Below, piece by piece: positions 19,146-29,500 of a stretch of 64,000 nt of DNA. The notes below the pieces were generated by a model. That model was not told the DNA's origin. It did not search any database and saw only the letters and a list, made by a program, of their open reading frames with translations. The DNA is from CAWGJF01 sp963822905 (lineage in GTDB: Bacteria; Bacteroidota; Ignavibacteria; Ignavibacteriales; Ignavibacteriaceae). A program made the position numbers and the translations under genes. How positions within the stretch are numbered: the first letter of the stretch is position 1; every line of letters starts with the position of its first letter. The stretch spans positions 186,001-250,000 of the forward strand of contig CAWGJF010000007.1 in NCBI GenBank assembly GCA_963822905.1. The letters run 5' to 3'.

Positions 19146-19709
19146 TTATTCATTTAAAACATAAATTGATCTCAAATTTCTATATTTCTGAGCATAATCC
19201 AGACCATATCCAATTACGAATTTACTCAGAATATTAAAGCCAATATAATCAATTTTAACTTTATATTTAAGAGAATTGGGCTTCACCAGCAGGGAGACAA
19301 CCTTCATACTTCTCGGCTTTTTTTCTGAAAACAACTCTTCAATGTATTTTATCGACAATCCGGAATCAACTATGTCTTCGACGATGATCACATCCCTGTT
19401 ATGAACATCACAATTCAACTCCTTAAGTAAAGTGACTTTGCCTGAAGATATTTTTGAATCACCATAGCTCGATAATTTAAAAAAATCGATTTCAGAATCA
19501 ATGGAAACATTCCGGATTAAATCCGACATGAATAAAAATGAACCATTGAGTACGCCGATAAAAACAGGAGTAGAAGTATTGTAATCTTCAGAAATTTTCT
19601 CTCCCAGTTCTTTTACCCTGATTTGAATCTTTTCTTCACTCAGATATTCAACAAATTCTTCATCACCGATTTTTATTTTTGGTTTTGTTTTGTCATTTAC
19701 CTGAAGCAT
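19146..19709 (-). CDS. hpt: Hypoxanthine phosphoribosyltransferase
   Basis: 187 residues with the PRPP-binding motif VIIVEDIVDSGLS near residues 107-119 and the family's GVLNGSFLFMSDLIR loop near 52-66. It salvages hypoxanthine or guanine to IMP or GMP using PRPP. The start overlaps the end of tilS by 13 bp; the tilS-hpt-ftsH order is conserved widely among bacteria. Length is typical. Confidence 0.95.
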   Translation of the reverse strand: MLQVNDKTKPKIKIGDEEFVEYLSEEKIQIRVKELGEKISEDYNTSTPVFIGVLNGSFLFMSDLIRNVSIDSEIDFFKLSSYGDSKISSGKVTLLKELNCDVHNRDVIIVEDIVDSGLSIKYIEELFSEKKPRSMKVVSLLVKPNSLKYKVKIDYIGFNILSKFVIGYGLDYAQKYRNLRSIYVLNE

Positions 19710-21061
19710 AATTCATAAACTTTCTTTGTTTTATTTGTGATCTTAAATCTATCATCAATCCTGTAGCCAACAACCCAAACAATTTTACCTGCATTTGTTA
19801 GTACAAGTTTGTTCTTTCTTTCGGAAGCAGAAACTTTTTGATCTGTTAGATAATCCGATATTTTTTTTGTTCCTTTCATTCCGATTGGATAAAATCTATC
19901 AGCAGTTTTCCAGTTTCTTAATTCAAATACTGATTTGCATTTATCAGCATCAACAAATTCAGTACCAGAATCATTGTTCAATTTAATTATATTTTTTGCT
20001 TTCTGTCTGATTGAGATAGTATTTGTGTTAATTTTTTTCCGGTCACCAGGTTTCAATTTTAAAGAAATAATTCTATCCGCTTTTTTTTTCTTAATTAAAA
20101 TCTCATCCCGCTCTCTCAAAACAATTATGGTGTTTTCAAGATTAATTTTTCTCCCGGTTTGCTTGTTTAAAAGACCGAGAATTGAATTAATATTTTCATT
20201 ACTCAATTCAAGATTAAATTTTTTGCTAAGTAATTCCTGGATAAACAATCCTCTCAATCTTTTGTCGATTGAATTCATAAAAGTAATGTTCAATCTGACT
20301 TCGTTCCTCTTATCATTGATAATTTTTTCAAATTGAGGATTGATAAAATCAACAAGGAAATCGTAATATTGTTTTAAAACCGAAGACGATCTTAAAACCG
20401 AATTATTTAGCGAAGGATTTAATCTGTTTGCCAGATTTGGAACGATTTCATTCCTTAAATAATTTCTTTCAAAATCTGAAGTTAGATTCGTTTCGTCAGT
20501 TCTATAATTAATTTTATTTCGGTTTAAGTATTCTAATATTTCTTTTTTGGAAACAGACAGAATTGGACGAATAATATTTTCCCTTTGAACAGGAATTCCG
20601 GTTAAACCTCTTAGTCCCGTTCCTTTTATTAAGTTAAGGAGAACAGTTTCAGTATTATCATCAATGATGTGAGCTGTTGCAATTTTATCAAACGAATTTT
20701 TCGTTGCGCAATTATTTAATTCTTCATATCTAATAATTCGTCCCGCTTCTTCGACTGAGATTTTTTCCTTTCTGGAAAATAGTTTTATGTTTTTCTTAGC
20801 TGAATAAAATTTAATTTTGTTCTTATAGCAAAAGATTTTACAAAATTTTTGATCTTCATCAGCTTGTTTTCCTCTGAGATTATGATTCAGATGAAATGCA
20901 CCAATTTCAATTTTAAATTTGTTTCTGAACTTTTTTAAAAATGAAAGAAGAAAAACTGAATCAGGTCCGCCACTTAAGGCAACCAGGACTTTATCACCCG
21001 GTTGAATTAGTGCATTCGAATTAATAAACTTTAAAACTTTTTGTTCTGTAGCTCTGTTCAT
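19697..21061 (-). CDS. tilS: tRNA(Ile)-lysidine synthetase TilS
   Basis: 454 residues. The PP-loop ATPase motif SGGPDS is at 30-35, followed by HLNHNLRGKQADEDQKFC and HIIDDNTETVLLNLIKGTGLRGLTGI, both characteristic of TilS. The C-terminal part (about 360-450) is the small tRNA-binding domain (RNWKTADRFYPIGMKGTKKISDYLTDQKV). It converts C34 of the CAU-anticodon isoleucine tRNA to lysidine so that it reads AUA. It is the first gene of the tilS-hpt-ftsH cluster. Confidence 0.96.
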   Translation of the reverse strand: MNRATEQKVLKFINSNALIQPGDKVLVALSGGPDSVFLLSFLKKFRNKFKIEIGAFHLNHNLRGKQADEDQKFCKIFCYKNKIKFYSAKKNIKLFSRKEKISVEEAGRIIRYEELNNCATKNSFDKIATAHIIDDNTETVLLNLIKGTGLRGLTGIPVQRENIIRPILSVSKKEILEYLNRNKINYRTDETNLTSDFERNYLRNEIVPNLANRLNPSLNNSVLRSSSVLKQYYDFLVDFINPQFEKIINDKRNEVRLNITFMNSIDKRLRGLFIQELLSKKFNLELSNENINSILGLLNKQTGRKINLENTIIVLRERDEILIKKKKADRIISLKLKPGDRKKINTNTISIRQKAKNIIKLNNDSGTEFVDADKCKSVFELRNWKTADRFYPIGMKGTKKISDYLTDQKVSASERKNKLVLTNAGKIVWVVGYRIDDRFKITNKTKKVYELCFR

Positions 21062-21172
21062 GACTGGGAAAGATTAAATGATTGCTATTTACAAATCTAA
21101 GAAATCCTGATCCCGGAATTAGTATAATGATTAGAAAAATTGATTAATCTTATTGATAAAAAGAGTGGAATA

Positions 21173-21649
21173 TTATCCTATTTCAAGAATTTCAAAACTC
21201 ATAAGTCCGGCAGGTGCATTAACATTAATTTTATTTCCGAGCTTTGAACCCATCAACCCCTGACCGACAGGAGATGTAACGGAAATTTTACCAGCCTGGA
21301 AGTCAGCTTCTTCCGGAGAAACAAGCAAATAAGAATATATCTTTTGTGTTTTTAGATTTTTAATTTTAACCTTTGACAGAATATGAATTTCATCTTTTGG
21401 AAATTGAGAAGGATCTATTACCTGTGCACGTGAAAGTACATTTTCCAGTTTACTGATTCGTAATTCAAACAATCCCTGCTCCTCTTTAGCTGCATCATAT
21501 TCAGCATTTTCAGAAAGATCACCATGAGCTCTGGCCTCAGCAATTTTGCTTGCCATTTCTTTTCTTCCGTTCGTTTTCATTTCTTTAAGCTCTTTTTCAA
21601 GCTCCAATAATCTATCGCGTGTTAAATAGACGAAATTTCCATCGCTCAT
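21173..21649 (-). CDS. greA: Transcription elongation factor GreA
   Basis: 158 residues, the normal size. The N-terminal coiled-coil hairpin contains DLSENAEYDAAKEEQG, with the acidic tip residues that enter the RNA polymerase secondary channel. The C-terminal FKBP-like domain has SPVGQGLMGSKLGNKINV. It rescues backtracked RNA polymerase by stimulating transcript cleavage. It is transcribed in the same direction as the M1 peptidase upstream but separated from it by a terminator. Confidence 0.96.
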   Translation of the reverse strand: MSDGNFVYLTRDRLLELEKELKEMKTNGRKEMASKIAEARAHGDLSENAEYDAAKEEQGLFELRISKLENVLSRAQVIDPSQFPKDEIHILSKVKIKNLKTQKIYSYLLVSPEEADFQAGKISVTSPVGQGLMGSKLGNKINVNAPAGLMSFEILEIG

Positions 21650-21675
21650 ATTATCCTTTTAGAAAATAATGGTTT

Positions 21676-21710
21676 AAAAAAAATTGCCACCGCATTTTCA
21701 GCAGTGGCAA
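21676..21710 (-). terminator. Rho-independent terminator of the M1 peptidase gene
   Basis: Read on the minus strand, TTGCCAC and GTGGCAA pair around a 13-nt loop, and the stem is followed by a run of seven or eight T. It separates the M1 peptidase transcript from greA. Confidence 0.75.
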
Positions 21711-21750
21711 CACAAAAATAGTTAATTAAGTACCTGTTGTCAAGAATTCA

Positions 21751-22056
21751 TTATTTCATCAATATCATTTTTTTCGTTTCTCTAAAGTTTCCTGCTTCAA
21801 TCGTATAAAAATAAACACCACTGTTTAACCCGGACTGCAGTCAAAATTTACTTCATGATTTCCCAGCTTCCATTACTTCATTATTTATTAGAACAGCAAC
21901 TTCATTTCCTAAAACATTATAACTTTTAAAAGTACATTTTGTTTCTGTGGAAGATTAAATGAAATTTTTGTGGCAGGATTGAATGGATTAGGATAATTCT
22001 GTTCCAAAGAAAAAACAGTTGGCTGCGCGTCCGTTTTCAGCATTAGTAATAGTTCC
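21751..22056 (-). pseudogene. T9SS sorting tail of the M1 peptidase, broken by four frame changes
   Basis: The expected tail can be read only by changing frame four times. DAQPTVFSLEQNYPNPFNPATKISFNLPQKQNVLLKV is in one frame (after one extra base near 22040). YNVLGNEVAVLINNEVMEAG follows after a missing base near 21927. NHEVNFD follows after an extra A near 21860. GLNSGVYFYTIEAGNFRETKKMILMK follows after a missing base near 21833, ending at TAA 21751-21753. Every piece is a normal sorting-domain sequence. The changes alternate +1, -1, +1, -1. The real protein was probably secreted and anchored through T9SS. Confidence 0.75.
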
Positions 22057-23718
22057 CAAATGTTTAAGTATCCAGTTGCCTGAATCAAATACAATTGACT
22101 GTGGATCGTTATTTAAAACAATCTGGAAATTTTGCGATTGCTGATTATTGAAAACTGTTACTGTAGTATCTCCACCAGAATAATTAAATTTGACTTTGAT
22201 TGGCATTGTGAAGAATGTCGGGTTATTATTTGTTACCTGATTTATATTTAAACTAACCTGGTATTGACCACCATTAGGCTGAACATCCCATCCAACATTA
22301 TAATCCGGATAATTTTCTCCGTAAATCCATTCCTGGAAAAAGTAATTTAGATCCAATCCTGAAACGCTTTCAGCAACTGCCTGGAAATCTTCAGTTGTGG
22401 CAGCGTTATATTTTAAATCAGGGTCATTGGAATATGCTCTCATAATATCAAAGAAAGTAGAATCACCAACTATTCCTCTTAACATATGAAGTACACAGGC
22501 ACCCTTAGAATAGGATCTAGCGCCATTAAAAATCTGGTTTTCATTCGTTATATCCTGAACCCAGATTGTTCCATTAGCAGTTTTTGCTGAATTCATTTCA
22601 GATTGTATTTGGGAATCATAAGCTGATTTGCCATTAACCGCTTCTATATATACAGCTTCAGAATAAGTAGCAAATCCTTCATTCAGCCAGATATGATGCC
22701 AGTCCTTGCAGGTAATCATATCACCATACCATTGGTGAGCAAGTTCGTGGGAAACAACACCTGTACCCCAGAATCCCATAGATGTACAGGTTTGGTGTTC
22801 CATTGAACCGCCCCAGCTAAATTCCGCATGCCCATATCTTTCCTGTAAAAATGGATATTGTCCATATCTATTACTGTAAACAGCAATCATTCCTGCAGTT
22901 GCATCCGCATAAGGTTTTACATAATTATAATTCTCAGGATAAATGAAATGAGTGATGATCATCGAATCTGTTGGACTGTAATTATAGTATGTGTTGTACT
23001 GAGTATAATTACTAATTGCAAGTGAAATAAGATAAGCTGCTATCGGGTATTGTTCTTTCCAATGATAAGTGTGAGTTCCGTCTCCGTTATCAACAATACC
23101 TTGCAAAATTCCATTGGATACAGGAGTTAAAGTATTTGCCACAGTTATCCATACATCTGAAGAATCAGCTTTATCGGCAGGAGTATCTTTTTGCGGCCAC
23201 CAATAAGGTCCGCTGTATGATTCACTCAAAGTAGAAATAACTGGATTACCTCCTCCATGAGTGCTAAACAAAAAACCGCCAAAGCCGCTTGAACCAGGAA
23301 CGCCATGATAGTAAACTCTTAGAGTGAAAGCTTCTCCCTGCGTATAAGTATGATCTAATGTTATATTAATTACATTATTTGTGTGACTGTAAACTGCAGC
23401 TGAGCCATTCAATAAAAGAGAATCAACTACAAGAAAATTTCTTAAATCTAAAAAACAAGAATTTAGATTTGCTGTATCAGCTTTGACTCCGATAGTAACA
23501 TTACCTGTTAGAAAATTTGGACCGGTAGTGATCTTTAAATCCAAACCATAATAAGTAACATCAATTTTGGAATCTCCCGGGTATAAAACTTTTGACAATT
23601 GCTGCTGCTGGTGAAATCGTTCTTTTTCTGCTTTAACGATTCGTGGGTCAACTCCCTGTTGTGCAAGGAGTGAAATTGTGAAGAGTACAAGAAATAAAGT
23701 AAATGATTTTAATATCAT
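21988..23718 (-). CDS. M1 family (aminopeptidase N-like) secreted metallopeptidase
   Basis: 576 residues as read, with a signal peptide ending near LLAQQG. The zinc site is H324-E-L-A-H328 with the third ligand in NEGFA (E347), giving the HExxH-x18-E pattern of M1 peptidases. The substrate-binding GxMEN-like motif appears as GGSMEH. A beta-sheet N-terminal domain (50-245) precedes the catalytic domain. The last 12 residues (ANCFFFGTELS) are out of frame; the genuine sorting tail follows in other frames down to 21751. The enzyme is probably exported and degrades peptides outside the cell. Confidence 0.9.
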   Translation of the reverse strand: MILKSFTLFLVLFTISLLAQQGVDPRIVKAEKERFHQQQQLSKVLYPGDSKIDVTYYGLDLKITTGPNFLTGNVTIGVKADTANLNSCFLDLRNFLVVDSLLLNGSAAVYSHTNNVINITLDHTYTQGEAFTLRVYYHGVPGSSGFGGFLFSTHGGGNPVISTLSESYSGPYWWPQKDTPADKADSSDVWITVANTLTPVSNGILQGIVDNGDGTHTYHWKEQYPIAAYLISLAISNYTQYNTYYNYSPTDSMIITHFIYPENYNYVKPYADATAGMIAVYSNRYGQYPFLQERYGHAEFSWGGSMEHQTCTSMGFWGTGVVSHELAHQWYGDMITCKDWHHIWLNEGFATYSEAVYIEAVNGKSAYDSQIQSEMNSAKTANGTIWVQDITNENQIFNGARSYSKGACVLHMLRGIVGDSTFFDIMRAYSNDPDLKYNAATTEDFQAVAESVSGLDLNYFFQEWIYGENYPDYNVGWDVQPNGGQYQVSLNINQVTNNNPTFFTMPIKVKFNYSGGDTTVTVFNNQQSQNFQIVLNNDPQSIVFDSGNWILKHLGTITNAENGRAANCFFFGTELS

Positions 23719-23880
23719 AAGTATCCCCGAAAATTAATTTATGTTTTAAAAATAATGATAATGAATGAATATTCCGCAATTTTTCTTTCCTTATATAGAA
23801 AAATTTTATTGCAAGTTAAAATTCTATTTTAATTTTATATATTTAACAATCAATATCAAACCAAATAAAATGGAGAACGT

Positions 23881-26448
23881 ATGAAACATTACTTTCCGTT
23901 CATTAAAGGAGTATCGTTCTTTGTCGTACTATTTCTTTTTACGGTTGATTCATTCGCACAATCAAGTCATTCTGATCTATGGACTGATATAAATGAGGCA
24001 AATATAACAGTAAATGGTACAAGAGAAATTATTCCTCAAAATTATCGCACACTTAAACTGGATTTAAATGAAATGGCTGTTGTTTTGAGCGAAGCACCAA
24101 ACGAGAGTTCAATAAAAGTAAAACAATCAAACTACTATATTAGTTTACCAGCTCCTGGTGGTGAATTTATAACTTTACAAATTGTAGATTCACCCATAAT
24201 GGAACAAGAATTAGCTGACAGGTTTCCTGAAATTAAAACATATCTTGGCTATGGTGTAAACAACAAAAGAATTAATGCAAGATTTGATGAAACACCTTTA
24301 GGGTTTCACGCAATGGTTTCAACCCCACAAGGAACATTTTATATCGATCCTTATTTTCCTGGAGATGTTAACTACTATATTTCTTATTATAAAAAAGATC
24401 TTCTTCCAAACGAAGGTGAAAGAAATTTTACCTGCGAACTTGAATCTGATCCTGAAATCGCAAACCAGATTCAACAGCTTGTACAGGAAAATCCTTTCGT
24501 TGAGACCGGCGACGAATTAAGAACATACCGTCTTGCCTGCGCAGCAACAGGTGAATACACAATTTATCATGGCGGAACAGTTCCTCTCGGTATGGCTGCA
24601 ATTGTTGTAGCAATCAACCGTGTAAATGAAGTTTATGAAAATGAAGTTGCAATCAGGATGATACTTGTTGCCAATAATGATCTGATTGTTTATACCAACC
24701 CCTCCACTGATCCATACACTAATAACAACGGCAGTACTATGTTAGGTGAAAACCAAACAAACATAGATGCAGTGATTGGATCAGCAAATTATGATATCGG
24801 ACATGTTTTCAGTACCGGCGGTGGAGGTGTTGCCTACCTCGGTGTTATCTGCCAGGCTAATTTTAAAGCAAGAGGTGTTACCGGTTTGTCAAATCCAATC
24901 GGTGATCCGTTTTATATTGATTATGTAGCTCACGAGATGGGACACCAATATGGAGGCAATCATTGTTTTAATGGAAATGAAAGTTCTTGCGGCGGCGGTA
25001 ATAGAAATGGTTCCACTGCTTACGAACCCGGAAGCGGAAGTACAATAATGTGTTATGCAGGTATTTGCGGAAGTCAAAATCTTCAGAGCAACAGTGATGC
25101 ATATTTTCACAATATCTCTTTTGTTGAAATAGTAAACTACACGAACAACGGAAACGGAAATTCTTGTGCTCAGATTACGTCAACCGGAAATCAAAGTCCT
25201 GTTGCAGATGCCGGCACAGGAGGACTTACAATTCCAATCAGTACACCTTTTACACTTGTTGGTTCGGGCTCTGATCCTGATAATGATCCATTAACATACT
25301 GCTGGGAAGAATGGGATCTTGGTCCGGCCGGACATCCAAATTCCCCATCAGGTAACGCACCAATATTCAGATCTTTCTTTGCCGTTGATTCACCTGAAAG
25401 AACATTTCCTAAAAAGAGTGATCTTTTAAATAATGTTCATACAATTGGAGAACTTCTTCCTACTTATTCAAGAACTCTTACATTCAGGTTAACTGTAAGA
25501 GATAACAGTCCCGGCGGCGGCGGAGCTGATTACGACCAGGTTCAGTATAGTGTTACAAATACTGCGGGACCATTTCTTGTTACACAGCCAAATACTAATG
25601 TTACCTGGCAGGGCAACACAATACAAACTATAACGTGGGATGTGGCAAACACAAGCGTTGCACCTGTAAGTGTTTCGCAGGTAAATATTCTTCTTTCCAC
25701 AGATGGTGGAAATAATTTTAATGAAGTTCTTTTGTCAGGCACAGCAAATGATGGAACAGAAGATATTTCAATTCCAAATCTGCCAACTACACAGGCAAGA
25801 ATAAAAGTTGAAGCTGTCGGAAATATCTTCTTCGATATTTCAAATGTCAATTTTACAATTGAAGATAATCCTGTTCCTGTTGAACTTACCGCATTCTTTG
25901 CAGTTGCCCTTGAGAATTCAATTGATTTAAGATGGACAACAGTTACTGAAACAAATAATTCAGGATTCAGTGTTGAAAGAAGCAAAGATAATAAAAGCTT
26001 TGATGAGATCGCTTTTATTGATGGCAACGGAACGACAATCCAGGTTCACGATTATAGTTACTCCGATAAATCAATTAAAGCTGGGAATTATTATTACAGG
26101 CTGAAACAGGTTGATTTTGACGGTTCATTCACTTATTCAAAAGTTGTTGAATCAGAAATAAATAAACCGGAAACTTTTGTTCTCTCACAAAACTATCCTA
26201 ACCCGTTCAACCCTACTACTGTAATAAAGTTTGCTTTGCCTGTTGATTCAAAAGTAAGAATTGAAATGTTCAATTCACTTGGAGAAAAAACCACAACACT
26301 TGCTGATGCAGATTACAGTGTTGGTTATCACGAAGTAAATGTTGATGCGAGCAACTTGTCAAACGGAGTTTATTATTACAGGATAAGTGCAACTGGTAAA
26401 GATGGGACTAACTTTGTTTCCACAAAGAAGATGGTTTTGATAAAGTAA
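23881..26448 (+). CDS. Secreted reprolysin-like zinc metalloprotease with T9SS sorting tail
   Basis: 855 residues with a signal peptide (to about SFAQ, residue 27). A propeptide-like region covers about 30-210. The catalytic domain has HEMGHQYGGNH at 351-361, the extended HExxHxxGxxH zinc site of metzincins, with paired cysteines after it. PKD/Ig-like beta domains follow (about 440-670). The end is a complete sorting domain: VLSQNYPNPFNPTTVIKF near 768-785 and VSTKKMVLIK at the terminus. It is exported through Sec and T9SS and probably degrades environmental protein. It is divergently transcribed from the M1 peptidase. Confidence 0.92.
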   Translation: MKHYFPFIKGVSFFVVLFLFTVDSFAQSSHSDLWTDINEANITVNGTREIIPQNYRTLKLDLNEMAVVLSEAPNESSIKVKQSNYYISLPAPGGEFITLQIVDSPIMEQELADRFPEIKTYLGYGVNNKRINARFDETPLGFHAMVSTPQGTFYIDPYFPGDVNYYISYYKKDLLPNEGERNFTCELESDPEIANQIQQLVQENPFVETGDELRTYRLACAATGEYTIYHGGTVPLGMAAIVVAINRVNEVYENEVAIRMILVANNDLIVYTNPSTDPYTNNNGSTMLGENQTNIDAVIGSANYDIGHVFSTGGGGVAYLGVICQANFKARGVTGLSNPIGDPFYIDYVAHEMGHQYGGNHCFNGNESSCGGGNRNGSTAYEPGSGSTIMCYAGICGSQNLQSNSDAYFHNISFVEIVNYTNNGNGNSCAQITSTGNQSPVADAGTGGLTIPISTPFTLVGSGSDPDNDPLTYCWEEWDLGPAGHPNSPSGNAPIFRSFFAVDSPERTFPKKSDLLNNVHTIGELLPTYSRTLTFRLTVRDNSPGGGGADYDQVQYSVTNTAGPFLVTQPNTNVTWQGNTIQTITWDVANTSVAPVSVSQVNILLSTDGGNNFNEVLLSGTANDGTEDISIPNLPTTQARIKVEAVGNIFFDISNVNFTIEDNPVPVELTAFFAVALENSIDLRWTTVTETNNSGFSVERSKDNKSFDEIAFIDGNGTTIQVHDYSYSDKSIKAGNYYYRLKQVDFDGSFTYSKVVESEINKPETFVLSQNYPNPFNPTTVIKFALPVDSKVRIEMFNSLGEKTTTLADADYSVGYHEVNVDASNLSNGVYYYRISATGKDGTNFVSTKKMVLIK

Positions 26449-26453
26449 TTTAT

Positions 26454-26477
26454 AACCTGCCTGCCGGTAGACAGGTT
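26454..26477. repeat. CCGG-centred palindromic extragenic repeat
   Basis: AACCTGCCTGCCGGTAGACAGGTT is an imperfect palindrome. Related copies are at 41835-41855 and 43819-43843. It lies just after a stop codon and before a terminator. Confidence 0.6.
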
Positions 26478-26499
26478 AACGATTAAAAATTAGCAATTA

Positions 26500-26523
26500 A
26501 ATCCCGCTCCGGCGGGATTTTTT
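26500..26523 (+). terminator. Rho-independent terminator of the reprolysin-like protease gene
   Basis: Perfect 8-bp stem AATCCCGC / GCGGGATT with loop TCCG, followed by T5 on the + strand. It lies at the junction of two convergent genes. Confidence 0.85.
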
Positions 26524-29500
26524 ATTGATTCACTTCCTGTATTCTGCAAATAGATCTGAAATTACAGAACCTGCAAATCTTGTTTTCCCTGTCGGATAAA
26601 GTTGAAAGATTAAATCTCCCTGCAGAGATTTCTTTTACGTATTTCTGTACGGATTCAATTCCGATTTTTATTAATTCTTCTGCCGCATCGTTCATCGCGT
26701 TCTCATCAACATTTTTTCCTCTTTGTTTTCTAACCCCGGCAATCTTTTTCCCAAAATCTTTTTCAGAATATTTTAAAGAATAAATTTCCGGAGGTGAAGC
26801 TTTAAAATCTTTTTCAAGCTGAGCACCAATTAATTGTTTTGCAACAAAAAGATAAACCGGCAGTTGAAGTGCCAGACCTTCTTCGTAATCTTTAATCGAT
26901 GCAGAACTTCCGCTCAGTTTATAATCAATGACTTTCATAAGATCACTTTCACTGTCAATATCAATCCTGTCGATCTTTCCTCTCAGCTTTACTTCACCAA
27001 TTTTTATTTCTCCAGTCTTTACGCTTTTTTCTTTTTTTACTTTCCCGAAACTGAATTCAAAAAACGAAGGGATGAATCCATCCTCAGAGTTTCTTTCTTC
27101 AACAAGAAATTTGTAAAGGATTGAATTTTCTTTTCTTCCTTCAATCCCTAAAACTTTTTCAGATTCAAAAACCGCAGATGGCGAATTCAGGATTAACTTT
27201 GAAAATTTCTTTTCAGCAATTTCAAAAATAAGTTTTATCAGTTTTTTGAACTCCGTATCGGAACAGCCTTTAATTATGTTTCCATCATTTGAAACCTGGG
27301 TGTAAAACTCATAAAGAACAGAATGGAGAATGCTTCCCAACTCAATTGCTTCAAGGTCTTCAGTCGGTTCTTCCGGCAATGAAAGATTCAAAACTCTCTC
27401 TGCAAAATATTTGAACGGACATTTAGCATAGGTTTCCAGTTCTGTAACTGAAAATTCTTTCTCAGCAAATTCACTCAACCTGGCTTTTACATTTTCATCC
27501 GCATTAAAATTCACAAAGCCGGTAAAAGCAGATTCTTCGAAAGGCTTTTCTTTTCTAAGTTTAGTAATGTTCAATGCGTTAATTAAACTTTCTTTTGAAA
27601 TAGAAATTTCTTCCGGAAATGAAATTTCTTTTAATTGTACTTCACTTAATGTTCCAACATATTCGAGAAATTCTTCTTTCGAATAAATTTTATCCGAATA
27701 ATCTTTTGCTGACTTGTGTGTAACATCAAATGTGTTCAAAAATTCCCGGAGAAAAATTGACTGCACAAGTTCTTTCTTGTTATCAAATTCGGGATGAGTT
27801 AAATAAAGTGATTTATTCCAGGCACAAAGCGATTGATAAAAATGATATCTCTCTTCGGTCTGGTGAACGAACTCTTCTTTAGCAAAAGAACCTGAGAAAA
27901 ATATTTCGGGAGAAAATTTAGTAGGCATTTCGCCGTCATTCATTCCGCCAATAAAAAGATAATCAAACTGTAAACCCCGGATTTCATTCGGTGTTGTAAC
28001 CAGTACACCGTAACCTGGTTTTTCGTGGATATTGTATCTTGCTGAATTGACAAAAATTTTTATTTGCTCGAGGAAAAATTTTAGTGAATGTTTTTTGTCT
28101 TTGCCGAATTCTTTTTCGAGAAGTGAAAAAATCTCCTCAATACTTTCAAGAAAAGCTGTAAGTGCTTTGCTTTGCTTTTCAGAAATACCATCAGGCAACT
28201 GAAGTATTTTTACCGGGATATGCATTCCAAAAATCAAATTTTTTAATGCAAATAGAAATTCTACTATGGTATTTTTTCTCAGAAACGGTTCAAGGTTTTT
28301 CTTTATTTCCGAAATATCCTTTTTCGATTTCCTGTAGTGTTCAATTTTCTTTTGCGGATCGTAGTATTCTTCTTCGTCTTCTATAATATCCTGGATTTTA
28401 TTTTCAATCCTGGAAATCCAGTTTTGGTAGCCGGAAACTATCTTCAGATCGACAGAAGTTCTTAAAATGTTTGAGAGATCAATATTTTTTATTTTAATAA
28501 AACTGCTATTCAATGCACGAAAAATATTTTTATAATAAAAATCATTTTCAGCAATTTCAAGAAAATTTATTATTGATAAAATTACTTCGGAAGTGGAAAG
28601 AGAGAACCGGTCTGTCAGATTATATGGAATTCCAAATTTAGAAAACCTGTCGCGAATTATTGGCGAATATTTTTCAATGAGATTAAATACTACACAAATC
28701 TTTTCAGGTTCAATTTTATTTTGAAACAAAATTGATTTAATTTCTTTTGCAATCGATTCAACTTCCTGTTCACGGTTTCCAGCCGTAACCAGGTTTATTT
28801 TATTTTTAAAAGAAATGTTTTTCTTTTCTACCTCGTTCAGAAAAAGCTTTTCCCTTATTTCTTTTCTAAAGGGTGGAAGCTGTTCAGCAGAAGAATCTTT
28901 TATTTCACGAAATCCTCTTTCTTCAAATTTTAGATAGCACTTATCGAGATGAGAAAAAATCGGTGGATTAAAACGATAGTAATCGAATACTACAAATAAG
29001 TTTATTTCTTCAACTTCAGCAGTCGAATTAATTATTGTAATTTCAGGAGAGGTAAATTCATCAAAACCATTTATTATTACAGTATCAACTTTTTCGAAGG
29101 TATCTCTGAATGAAGTTTTGAAATCATTTTTATCCAGAAGATTCATTTCAAAATACACATCACCTATTTCATTTACTTTCAGTTCATTCAATTTTAGCTG
29201 GTAAAGTAAAAATACGGTAGCAATATCTTTTGCTTTATTCTTCTCTGTTCCTGAAAGCTTATCTGATTCTTTCAATAATGAACCTGGAGTAATCCCCTGT
29301 CTCTTGTATTCACTTATAACATTTTTAATCCTCTGTAAAGTTCCAAAAGGAATTCCGTCCCTGTACTGCGAAAAATATTTCAGCTTTGATTCATTAAAAC
29401 TCTGTTTAAGCAAAATGACTGCTGCTTCTTCACTTATTATTGAAGTTTCAGTTAATCCCTTTGATAAAAGTTTTGATGAAAAGGAACCTATTGTTTCAAG

